This document shows positions 52,998-60,125 of a DNA stretch of 64,000 nucleotides, in pieces. The stretch is from Rhodopseudomonas sp. P2A-2r. Lineage in GTDB: Bacteria; Pseudomonadota; Alphaproteobacteria; Rhizobiales; Xanthobacteraceae. A program made the translations under genes and the position numbers. Below the pieces are notes generated by a model, which was given only the letters and a program-made list of their open reading frames with translations, was not told where the DNA came from and did not search any database. Each line of letters opens with the position of its first letter. The stretch's first letter is position 1. The stretch spans positions 1,116,001 through 1,180,000 of the forward strand of contig NZ_CP110389.1 in NCBI RefSeq assembly GCF_026015985.1, read 5' to 3'.

Positions 52998-53567
52998 ATG
53001 GCCGTAACTGCAGGATCGCGATTGGCGCGGACGCCGGACGACCGGGCGCGCATCGTTCGCTTGAGCAGCCTGATGTCGAAACTCTGTCTGGCGGTCGCCC
53101 TCATCTTGACCGGCGGGCTGGTGGTCTACTGGCTGGTGACGCCCACCGAGGCGGTGTTTCAGCAGGCCGGCATTCCCGGCTTTCCGGTGGTGGAGATCGG
53201 TATTGGCGTGCGTGTCATGGCGATTTTGATATCGGCTGTACCGCTCGGCTGCCTGGTCTGGGGGCTGCTGCAGGCCGGTCGATGTTTCGACGCGTTTGCT
53301 GCCGGCAACTTCTTCACGGCCGAACCGGCCCAGCGATTGCGGGCCTTTGCGATCGCCATCCTGCTATCGACGATCCTCAAGCCGGTCGCCGGCGCGGCCC
53401 TGTCGGTGCTGCTCAGCGGAGCCGGCAGGGCCGGCGGCAGGACACTGGTGTTGACCGTCGGCTCGGACACCTTGATGGCGCTGGTGTTCGCCGGGCTGAT
53501 TGCGGTGATCGCGTGGGTGATGGCGCAGGCCCGTACGCTCGCCGACGAAAACGCTCAGTTCGTCTGA
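52998..53567 (+). CDS. DUF2975-family membrane protein
   Basis: A 189-residue protein with four membrane helices (LCLAVALILTGGLVVYWLV, MAILISAVPLGCLVWGLL, LRAFAIAILLSTILKPVAGA, LVFAGLIAVIAWVMAQA). GRCFDAFAAGNFFTAEPAQR is the DUF2975 signature, and the end ARTLADENAQFV is typical. Function is unknown; the family usually sits directly before a YozG-like XRE regulator, as it does here (two bases apart). AAAAGGAGAAAG is a strong ribosome site. The promoter region 52918-52997 is AT-rich. Confidence 0.85.
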   Translation: MAVTAGSRLARTPDDRARIVRLSSLMSKLCLAVALILTGGLVVYWLVTPTEAVFQQAGIPGFPVVEIGIGVRVMAILISAVPLGCLVWGLLQAGRCFDAFAAGNFFTAEPAQRLRAFAIAILLSTILKPVAGAALSVLLSGAGRAGGRTLVLTVGSDTLMALVFAGLIAVIAWVMAQARTLADENAQFV

Positions 53568-53569
53568 TC

Positions 53570-53788
53570 ATGCCGATCAGGATCAGGCTCAACGTCATGC
53601 TCGCCGAACGCAACGTCAGATCGAAGGAACTGGCGGAGTATGTCGGTATCACCGAGGCCAACCTGTCGCTGCTGAAGCAGGGCAAGGTCAAGGGCGTCCG
53701 TTTCGAGACGCTGGAGAAGATCTGCGAATATCTGCGCTGCCAGCCCGGCGACCTGATGGTCTGGGAGCCGGGCAAGCCTGATACGTAA
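53570..53788 (+). CDS. YozG-like XRE-family regulator
   Basis: A 72-residue single-domain helix-turn-helix protein: MLAERNVRSKELAEYVGITE, ANLSLLKQGKVKGVRFETLE, and the CQPGDLMVWEP C-terminal end that marks the YozG branch. It follows the DUF2975 gene with two bases between, so both are co-translated and form a conserved regulator plus membrane protein pair. In other bacteria such pairs behave as autoregulatory units of unknown physiological role. Confidence 0.9.
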   Translation: MPIRIRLNVMLAERNVRSKELAEYVGITEANLSLLKQGKVKGVRFETLEKICEYLRCQPGDLMVWEPGKPDT

Positions 53789-53816
53789 GGCGGCATGGCC
53801 GAAGCGGGAAGTTCTG

Positions 53817-53930
53817 CTAGTTCAGCGCATGCATCAGCCGGGTCACCGCCGGCACGAGGCTTATGACCGTGGCCGTGCCCATGCCGAGGCCCAGCAAATG
53901 CGCCGTCAGGGCGATGCGCAGGTCGATCAC
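53817..53930 (-). CDS. Possible 37-residue membrane micro-protein coupled to tautomerase
   Basis: Starts at a GTG that overlaps the tautomerase stop (GTGA), then IDLRIALTAHLLGLGMGTAT and a hydrophobic continuation VISLVPAVTRLMHALN. It could be one short membrane helix or the decayed N-terminus of a longer membrane protein. The tight coupling is the only support; real coding is unproven. Confidence 0.3.
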   Translation of the reverse strand: MIDLRIALTAHLLGLGMGTATVISLVPAVTRLMHALN

Positions 53931-54310
53931 TTGACGTATTGCGCCCCGCCGTGCCCGAACGACCAGTTCTCCGGCAGCACTTCCACGAGATTGATGAAGA
54001 TGTCTTCGGGCCGCAGGCCGGGGTTTTCGCCGAGGCGTTCGACGATCCGCCGGTACAGGGCCTGCTTCTTCGCCAGCGGTCGGGTGTTGCTGACGGTGAG
54101 CTGGATCAGCACCAGGTCGTCGCTGCGCTGGATGCCGAGATAGTCGGCGCCGTAGTTGAAATCCTCGCCGTCATGCTGGGAAATGGTCATGAAGCGGTCG
54201 CCCTCGGGCACGTCGTAGGTCTCGCGCATGGCCTCGTAGAGGTTGTCCATGATGGCCTGGCGATAGGCTGCAGACTTGCCCCGTCTCATCGAAATGCGTG
54301 TCAGCGGCAT
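53927..54310 (-). CDS. Tautomerase-family protein
   Basis: A 127-residue protein of the tautomerase/MIF fold. It begins MPLTRISMRRGKSAAYRQA, so catalytic Pro becomes N-terminal after Met removal, and continues YDVPEGDRFMTISQHDGEDF and LGENPGLRPEDIFINLVEV. This double-length subtype is common in proteobacteria and often lies divergent from a LysR gene, as here (54414). Substrate unknown. The frame reaches to 54607 without support. Confidence 0.9.
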   Translation of the reverse strand: MPLTRISMRRGKSAAYRQAIMDNLYEAMRETYDVPEGDRFMTISQHDGEDFNYGADYLGIQRSDDLVLIQLTVSNTRPLAKKQALYRRIVERLGENPGLRPEDIFINLVEVLPENWSFGHGGAQYVK

Positions 54311-54372
54311 TGGAAGCTCCCTTGGAAGTGATGGGGAAGACATAGCGTGCGCTTGATCATTTAAAAACGCCA

Positions 54373-54387
54373 TGAAATAACATTTCA
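54373..54387. promoter_or_regulatory. Inverted repeat between tautomerase and LysR genes
   Basis: TGAAAT-AAC-ATTTCA is a 15-bp perfect inverted repeat with a T-N13-A frame, 27 bases before the LysR start and 63 before the tautomerase start. LysR regulators usually bind such sites between divergent targets. Confidence 0.55.
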
Positions 54388-54413
54388 ATGATGCTGAATT
54401 TAAATGGTCGCCG

Positions 54414-55265
54414 ATGAAGACGCTTGATGTCGAGGCGGTCCAGGCCTTCGTGCTGGTGGCCGACCTGAACAGTTTTACCCGGGCCGCCGAAGCCATGGGG
54501 AGCACGCAGTCGGCGATCAGTCTGAAGATCAAACGGCTGGAAAGCGGGCTCGGCCGACGGCTGCTGGAACGCACGCCGCGGCTGGTGCGGCTGTCCGCGG
54601 AGGGCACGGCCTTCCTGGCATCGGCACGCCAGCTGGTGGCGGCGCATCAGTCGGCGCTCGGTTCGTTTGCCGTGGAGCGGCGCCGCCTGGTGGTCGGCAT
54701 CAGCCATCACATCGTCGGCGCGGATCTGGCGCAGGTGCTGAAGCGCATGAACGCCAGCGACCCCGCTTTGGTGATCGAGCTGCATATCGACACCTCGCGC
54801 GTCATGCTGGACGCGTTCGAGGGTGGCGCGCTGGACGCCGCCATCGTGCTGCGCCACGACGCCCACCGTCGCGATGGCGAGGCTCTGCTCGAGGAGGACT
54901 TCGGCTGGATGGCCGCGCCCGATTTCAATCACCCGCCGGGCGAACCGCTGCGGCTGGCGACCCAGGCACAACCCTGCAGCGTGCGCGCCATGGCCATCGG
55001 TGCGCTCGATGCCGCCGGCATCCCGTGGCAGGAGGTGTTTGTCGGTGGCGGAATCGCGACCATCGGCGCGGCTATTTCAGCCGGGCTGGCAATCGCCGCG
55101 CTGGTGCCGCGGGTGGCGCCTGCGGGCTGTCTCGATCTGGGACCGCGGCTCGGCCTGCCGCGTCTGCCGCGCCGCGAGGTGCTCCTGTATTCGAGCCTGA
55201 CCGACGCCCGTGCCCGCGGCGCGCTGCGCGCGCTCGGCGCGGCCTTCCGCGCCAATGCCGGCTGA
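54414..55265 (+). CDS. LysR-family transcriptional regulator
   Basis: A 283-residue regulator. N-terminal helix-turn-helix AFVLVADLNSFTRAAEAMGS then TQSAISLKIKRLESGLGRRL, and a substrate-binding domain (about 90-283; RRRLVVGISHHIVGADLAQV, HIDTSRVMLDAFEGGALDAA). It most likely controls the divergent tautomerase gene, using the inverted repeat between them; the inducer is unknown. Confidence 0.92.
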   Translation: MKTLDVEAVQAFVLVADLNSFTRAAEAMGSTQSAISLKIKRLESGLGRRLLERTPRLVRLSAEGTAFLASARQLVAAHQSALGSFAVERRRLVVGISHHIVGADLAQVLKRMNASDPALVIELHIDTSRVMLDAFEGGALDAAIVLRHDAHRRDGEALLEEDFGWMAAPDFNHPPGEPLRLATQAQPCSVRAMAIGALDAAGIPWQEVFVGGGIATIGAAISAGLAIAALVPRVAPAGCLDLGPRLGLPRLPRREVLLYSSLTDARARGALRALGAAFRANAG

Positions 55266-55331
55266 CAGCTGCCGCGGAAACATTCGTTAACGAATTCCGG
55301 GCTACATCTTCTGCGGTACGGAGTAGCGTTG

Positions 55332-55526
55332 ATGGATATGGCCCTGGTTGCAAGCGCTCTCGCCATGAAGGCGGCGGGAACTCAATCGCAGATCGGTACT
55401 GCGATCATGAAGTCGAACGCGGACATGGAAAAATCTACCGTGCTGACGCTGCTCGGCGGCGCCCAGCAGTCGTCGCAGGCCAATCTTGCTGCCGGCGTCG
55501 GTGGTAATCTCGACATCGCCGCCTGA
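55332..55526 (+). CDS. YjfB-like putative motility protein
   Basis: A 64-residue protein: MDMALVASALAMKAAGTQSQ then IGTAIMKSNADMEKSTVLTL. The MD-start, the AVLK-like helix and a Gln/Ser-rich end fit the small YjfB-motility family (PF14070). No flagellar genes are close, so motility involvement is not indicated here. The start follows a TTG at 55329. Confidence 0.65.
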   Translation: MDMALVASALAMKAAGTQSQIGTAIMKSNADMEKSTVLTLLGGAQQSSQANLAAGVGGNLDIAA

Positions 55527-55535
55527 CGTTTCCGC

Positions 55536-55895
55536 TCAGGACTCGACCAGGCTCTTGAAGCCGCCATAGATCAGCCGCTTGCCGTCGAACGGCATCGCCT
55601 TCGGATCCATCATCTTTGCCAGCCGTGGGTCCTTCATCACCTTGCCGTTGATGCGGTCACGGTCGCGGCGCGATTTGTAGACGATGTAGGAAAAAACCAC
55701 GACTTCGTCGGGCTTCAGCTTCACGCTGCGCGGAAACGAAGTGACCTTGCCGACGCTGACATCGTCGGCGATGCATTCGTGATAGTCGAGCGCGCCGTGC
55801 TCGCGCCACACCTTGCCGGCCTTGCGCGCCAGGCTGCGATAGGCGGCGAGTTTCTTCTTCGGCACCGGTACGATGAATCCGTCCACATAGGCCAT
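55536..55895 (-). CDS. DUF1428-family protein
   Basis: A 119-residue ferredoxin-like-fold protein: MAYVDGFIVPVPKKKLAAYR, then AGKVWREHGALDYHECIADD and PDEVVVFSYIVYKSRRDRDR, ending in KAMPFDGKRLIYGGFKSLVE. These are strong DUF1428 features; members are probably small enzymes or ligand-binding proteins of unknown role. The ATG at 55895 is preceded by a GGAGG (AAGGGAGGACATTGC). Confidence 0.9.
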   Translation of the reverse strand: MAYVDGFIVPVPKKKLAAYRSLARKAGKVWREHGALDYHECIADDVSVGKVTSFPRSVKLKPDEVVVFSYIVYKSRRDRDRINGKVMKDPRLAKMMDPKAMPFDGKRLIYGGFKSLVES

Positions 55896-56026
55896 GCAAT
55901 GTCCTCCCTTGCGTTGGCGCGCACGGGCAGGTTTCGGCGCGCTCTTATGACAAAGACGGGCGAGAGGACGACAATCCGACCGTCCGGCGCTCTTTCGGAG
56001 GCGACATCTGGACGCAGGGCCGGTGG

Positions 56027-56701
56027 CTATTTCTGTAGCGCCGCCTTCACCAGTTTCACGGCGTCGTCGCTGGCCCATTCCGCGGGGCCGGCGATGGTGG
56101 CGATCTCGCAGCCCTTGCGGTCGATCAGCACCGAGGTAGGCATGCCCAGCGCCCGGCCGACGGCCTTCAGGTCCTGAAACACCTTGGCGTTGCTGTCGCT
56201 GAAATAGCCGAGCTTTTCGAGATTGCCGTCTTTCAGGAAGGCTTTCGGCTTGGCGGGGTCGCGGGTGTCGATGTTGATCGCCACCACCTCGAAATCGGGT
56301 CCGCCCAGTTTGCCCTGCAGTTGGTCCAGCGCCGGCATTTCCTTGCGGCAGGGCACGCACCAGGTCGCCCACAGGTTCACCAGTACCGTCCGGCCGCGCC
56401 AGTCGGACAGCTTCTTCGGCTGACCGTCGGCGTCCTTGAACGTCAGATCCGGGATCTGCAGCGGCGCCGAGGCCATGGTCAATGCGGCGACCTCGCCATG
56501 GGCCAAGGGCGCCAGTTTCTTCGCCTGCGCCACTGCCGGCAGGCAGGTGGGGTCGACCGGAGCAGCCGAGCGCCACAGCCCGTCGAAATTGGCAACCGCA
56601 GCATAACCGATGATCGCCCCGACCACGACCGCGCCGATCACGAAAGGACGCCGGCTGCGGGCCGGGCTGGTGGGAGGCGTGTCAGGCATATCGTTTGTCA
56701 T
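56027..56701 (-). CDS. tlpA: Thiol:disulfide interchange protein TlpA
   Basis: A 224-residue membrane-anchored periplasmic thioredoxin. Signal anchor FVIGAVVVGAIIGYAAVANF (residues 20-39), an additional Cys at C53, and the active site LWATWCVPCRKEMPALDQLQ with C115 and C118; a late KGCEIATIAGPA gives the partner Cys of the structural disulfide. In Bradyrhizobium TlpA is required for cytochrome aa3 maturation, reducing copper-chaperone and subunit-II cysteines. It diverges from argH, an order I recall from Bradyrhizobium. Confidence 0.93.
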   Translation of the reverse strand: MTNDMPDTPPTSPARSRRPFVIGAVVVGAIIGYAAVANFDGLWRSAAPVDPTCLPAVAQAKKLAPLAHGEVAALTMASAPLQIPDLTFKDADGQPKKLSDWRGRTVLVNLWATWCVPCRKEMPALDQLQGKLGGPDFEVVAINIDTRDPAKPKAFLKDGNLEKLGYFSDSNAKVFQDLKAVGRALGMPTSVLIDRKGCEIATIAGPAEWASDDAVKLVKAALQK

Positions 56702-56785
56702 TCCGTGTCAGATCCGGCTATGCAGAGCCCAGTGAGGCAATCGAGCCGGTGCGGCAGGTCCGCGGGCTCAAGATGAGTGGCAGTC

Positions 56786-58183
56786 ATGAGCAACAAGATG
56801 TGGGGCGGTCGGTTCAGCGAGCGCCCCGACGCGATCATGGAAGAAATCAATGTTTCCATCGACGTCGATCGCCACCTTTATGCCCAGGACATTGCCGCGT
56901 CCAAGGCGCATGCCGCCATGCTCGCCAAGCAAGGCATTATCACGGCCAGTGATGCGAAAAATATCGCCAAGGGTCTAGACACGATCCTGTCAGAAATCGA
57001 GCAGGGCAAATTCACCTTCAAGCGCGCGCTCGAGGACATTCACATGAATGTCGAGAGCCGGCTGACCGAGATCATGGGCCCGGCCGCCGGGCGGCTGCAT
57101 ACCGCACGCTCGCGCAACGACCAGGTCGCCACCGATTTCCGGCTCTATGTCCGCGATACCCTCGACGAGACCGATGCCGCTTTGGCCGCGCTGCAGCTGG
57201 CGCTGGTGGATCGGGCGCTCGAGCACGCCGAGACGGTGATGCCGGGCTTCACCCATCTGCAGACCGCACAGCCGGTCACCTTCGGCCATCATCTGATGGC
57301 CTATGTCGAGATGACGGCGCGCGACCGCGGCCGCTTCCAGGATGCGCGCAAGCGGCTCAACGAAAGCCCGCTCGGCGCCGCGGCGCTGGCCGGCACCTCG
57401 TTCCCGATCGACCGCCACGCCACCGCCAAGGCGCTCGGCTTCGATCGTCCCATGAACAATTCGCTCGACGCGGTGTCCGACCGCGACTTCGTGCTGGAGA
57501 CCCTGTCGGCAGCCTCGATCTGCGCGGTGCACCTGTCGCGCTTGGCCGAGGAGATCGTGATCTGGACCTCGCCGCTGGTCGGGCTTGTCCGTCTCAGCGA
57601 CAAGTTCACCACCGGCTCGTCCATCATGCCGCAGAAGCGCAACCCCGACGCCGCCGAACTGGTGCGCGCCAAGACCGGCCGCATCATCGGCGCGCTCACC
57701 GGGCTGCTGATCGTCATGAAGGGCCTGCCGCTGGCCTATCAAAAGGATATGCAGGAGGACAAGCAGGGCGCCATGGAGGCCTTCGGCGCGCTGTCGCTGG
57801 CGATTCGCGCCATGACCGGCATGGTCCTCGACATCGTTCCGGACGAGGCCCGCATGCACGCTGCGGCCGGCGAGGGCTATGCCACCGCCACCGATCTCGC
57901 CGACTGGCTGGTGCGGACCCTGAAAATGCCGTTCCGCGATGCCCATCATGTCACCGGCCGGATCGTCGCCAGGGCATCGAAGGACGGCGTGGCGCTGCAC
58001 GAACTGCCGCTGGCGGAGATGCAGGCCATCGAGCCGAAGATCACCGCCGCGGTGATGGCGGTGCTGTCAGTGGAATCCTCGGTGAAAAGCCGGGTCAGCT
58101 ATGGCGGCACGGCGCCGAAAAACGTCAAGGCGCAGGCCAAGTCCTGGCTCAAGCGGCTGGAAAAAGAGCGAAAATTGGGCTGA
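56786..58183 (+). CDS. argH: Argininosuccinate lyase
   Basis: A 465-residue enzyme that cleaves argininosuccinate to arginine and fumarate, the last arginine-synthesis step. [59 protein letters not shown] and the fumarase signature [15 protein letters not shown] with catalytic Ser are all present; [20 protein letters not shown] contains the general-acid His. Start at 56786 (MSNKMW); the GTG at 56777 is weaker. Downstream are lptM and lysA. Confidence 0.97.
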   Translation: MSNKMWGGRFSERPDAIMEEINVSIDVDRHLYAQDIAASKAHAAMLAKQGIITASDAKNIAKGLDTILSEIEQGKFTFKRALEDIHMNVESRLTEIMGPAAGRLHTARSRNDQVATDFRLYVRDTLDETDAALAALQLALVDRALEHAETVMPGFTHLQTAQPVTFGHHLMAYVEMTARDRGRFQDARKRLNESPLGAAALAGTSFPIDRHATAKALGFDRPMNNSLDAVSDRDFVLETLSAASICAVHLSRLAEEIVIWTSPLVGLVRLSDKFTTGSSIMPQKRNPDAAELVRAKTGRIIGALTGLLIVMKGLPLAYQKDMQEDKQGAMEAFGALSLAIRAMTGMVLDIVPDEARMHAAAGEGYATATDLADWLVRTLKMPFRDAHHVTGRIVARASKDGVALHELPLAEMQAIEPKITAAVMAVLSVESSVKSRVSYGGTAPKNVKAQAKSWLKRLEKERKLG

Positions 58184-58275
58184 TCGGGTTGATCTGCAGA
58201 AAATTCAGTCCGGCCCGGGGTCTCGCCAGAGCGAGGCAATCTTTGTAAGGTGCCGGGGTATTTGGGGATATCGCC

Positions 58276-58557
58276 GTGAATCTGACGACCCGCCCTGCGT
58301 CTTCGCGATGGGCTCTTCTTGTTCTGACCGCTACCGCACTGGCCCTGGCCGGTTGCGGCCGTAAGGGCGGGCTCGATCTGCCGCCGCAGTCGTCTGCGCA
58401 GCCGCTGGCCGGCTCCGCGGCGGCAGTTGATCCGGATGCGGACGGCGCGGCCGGCAAGGGTTCAGCCCTGTTCAGTACCGCTCCCGGCGACAACGGCCAG
58501 CCGTTGGCCGCCAAGGGGCGCAAGAAGCCGTTCCTCCTCGACCCGCTGCTGGACTAA
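58276..58557 (+). CDS. lptM: LptM-like small lipoprotein
   Basis: A 93-residue lipoprotein. Signal peptide with lipobox LALAGC and the mature start CGRKGGLDLPPQ, the conserved signature of LptM (formerly YifL), which assists assembly of the LPS translocon LptD. The rest is Pro/Ala-rich and ends KKPFLLDPLLD, a common end in Rhizobiales. As in many bacteria it precedes a diaminopimelate-pathway gene, here lysA, with six bases between. The start is GTG at 58276. Confidence 0.88.
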   Translation: MNLTTRPASSRWALLVLTATALALAGCGRKGGLDLPPQSSAQPLAGSAAAVDPDADGAAGKGSALFSTAPGDNGQPLAAKGRKKPFLLDPLLD

Positions 58558-58563
58558 GCCGCC

Positions 58564-59829
58564 GTGCGCCATTTCGATTACCGCAACGGCGTGTTTCACG
58601 CCGAGGGTGTGAATATTGCCGAGGTGGCGGAAGCCGTCGGCACGCCGTTCTACTGTTATTCGACGGCGACGCTGGAGCGGCACTACCGGGTGTTCAGCGA
58701 GGCCTTTGCCGATGTGAAGACGCTCGTCTGCTACGCGATGAAGGCCAATTCCAACCAGTCGGTGCTGCGCACGCTGGCGAAGCTTGGCGCCGGTGCCGAT
58801 GTGGTTTCCGGCGGCGAGCTGAAGCGCGCGCTGGCGGCCGGCATCCCGCCGTCGAAGATCCTGTTCTCCGGCGTCGGCAAGACTGCCGCCGAACTGCGCG
58901 CGGCGCTTTCGGAAGACATTCTCTGCATCAACGTCGAATCGGAGCCGGAGCTCGAACTGCTCTCGGCCATCGCCGCCGAGATGGGCCGCACTGCGCGGAT
59001 TTCGGTGCGGGTCAATCCCGACGTGGATTCCGGCGGCCATGCCAAGATCACCACCGGCAAGTCGGAGAACAAGTTCGGCATTCCGCTCAGCCGCGCGCGT
59101 GCGGTCTATGCACGCGCCGCCGCATTGCCGGGCATTCAGGTCACCGGCGTCGACATGCATATCGGCAGCCAAATCACCGACCTCGCGCCGATGGAAACCG
59201 CGTTCCGGCTGCTGGCCGACTTCGTTACGGTGTTGCGCAGCGACGGCCATACCATCAGCCATGTGGATTTCGGCGGCGGTCTCGGCATCCCCTATTATGA
59301 GGATCGCGCGGTGCCGCCGGAGCCGGCGGCCTATGCCGCCATGGTCAAGCGCGTCAGCCACAACCTCGGCTGCACGCTGATGTTCGAGCCCGGCCGCATG
59401 ATCGTCGGCAATGCCGGCATCCTGGTCGCCAAGGTGATTTACGTGAAGCACGGCGACGGCAAGACCTTTGTCATCATCGATGCCGCCATGAACGACCTGA
59501 TCCGCCCCACACTGTACGAGGCCTATCACGAGATTTTGCCGGTCCGTGAAGCGGGCGCTGATGATGCGATGATCGTCGCCGACGTGGTCGGTCCTGTCTG
59601 CGAGACCGGCGACTATCTCGCGCTGGACCGCAAGCTGCCGGCGCCGAAGCCCGGCGACCTCGTGGCGGTGATGACCGCCGGTGCCTATGGCGCGGTGCAG
59701 GCTGGCACCTACAACACCCGCCCTCTGGTGCCCGAAGTGCTGGTCAACGGCGATCAATACGCCGTGGTCCGCCCGCGCGTGGAGGTCGAGGATCTCATCG
59801 CCATGGACAAGATCGCGCCCTGGCTGTGA
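58564..59829 (+). CDS. lysA: Diaminopimelate decarboxylase
   Basis: A 421-residue PLP enzyme making lysine from meso-diaminopimelate. VCYAMKANSNQSVLRTLAKL holds the PLP Lys, GADVVSGGELKRALAAG and VDMHIGSQITDLAPM follow, VDFGGGLGIPYY forms the phosphate loop, and DVVGPVCETGDYLA holds the catalytic Cys of the dimer interface. Start is GTG, six bases past lptM. The two genes are clearly one operon. Confidence 0.96.
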   Translation: MRHFDYRNGVFHAEGVNIAEVAEAVGTPFYCYSTATLERHYRVFSEAFADVKTLVCYAMKANSNQSVLRTLAKLGAGADVVSGGELKRALAAGIPPSKILFSGVGKTAAELRAALSEDILCINVESEPELELLSAIAAEMGRTARISVRVNPDVDSGGHAKITTGKSENKFGIPLSRARAVYARAAALPGIQVTGVDMHIGSQITDLAPMETAFRLLADFVTVLRSDGHTISHVDFGGGLGIPYYEDRAVPPEPAAYAAMVKRVSHNLGCTLMFEPGRMIVGNAGILVAKVIYVKHGDGKTFVIIDAAMNDLIRPTLYEAYHEILPVREAGADDAMIVADVVGPVCETGDYLALDRKLPAPKPGDLVAVMTAGAYGAVQAGTYNTRPLVPEVLVNGDQYAVVRPRVEVEDLIAMDKIAPWL

Positions 59830-60125
59830 GCTGACCTCTGGTGCCCGGCAAAGGCTGTCGTCGCCCGGCCTGCGCGCACTTGCGCGCCGGGACCGGGCGA
59901 TCCAGTAAACTCAGAGCCATCGGTGTGTACTGGGTCACCCGTCGAGCCGGGTGACGGCAGCTGGAGATGGCGGCACCGTCTTCGACACCGCCGTCCTCAC
60001 GCCTTCGTGACCCCATCGCGCCGAAATCGCCTTAGGCTCACGCCTTGCATGTGGGTTGTATCGTTTGCGGCATGCCTCACTGTTGCCGCCGTGCTAGGCT
60101 GCTATTCGGTAACCCGGAGATTTTG
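59830..60125. repeat. Intergenic palindromic (REP-like) segment, no gene
   Basis: The 296 bp between lysA and the DUF4175 gene contain GCCCGGCCTGCGCGC facing CGCGCCGGGACCGGGC (59867-59899 region) and an 8-bp stem GTCACCCG/CGGGTGAC at 59934-59955. This resembles dispersed REP-like elements of Bradyrhizobiaceae. Short frames here read poorly. It could act as a transcription stop for lysA. Confidence 0.5.
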
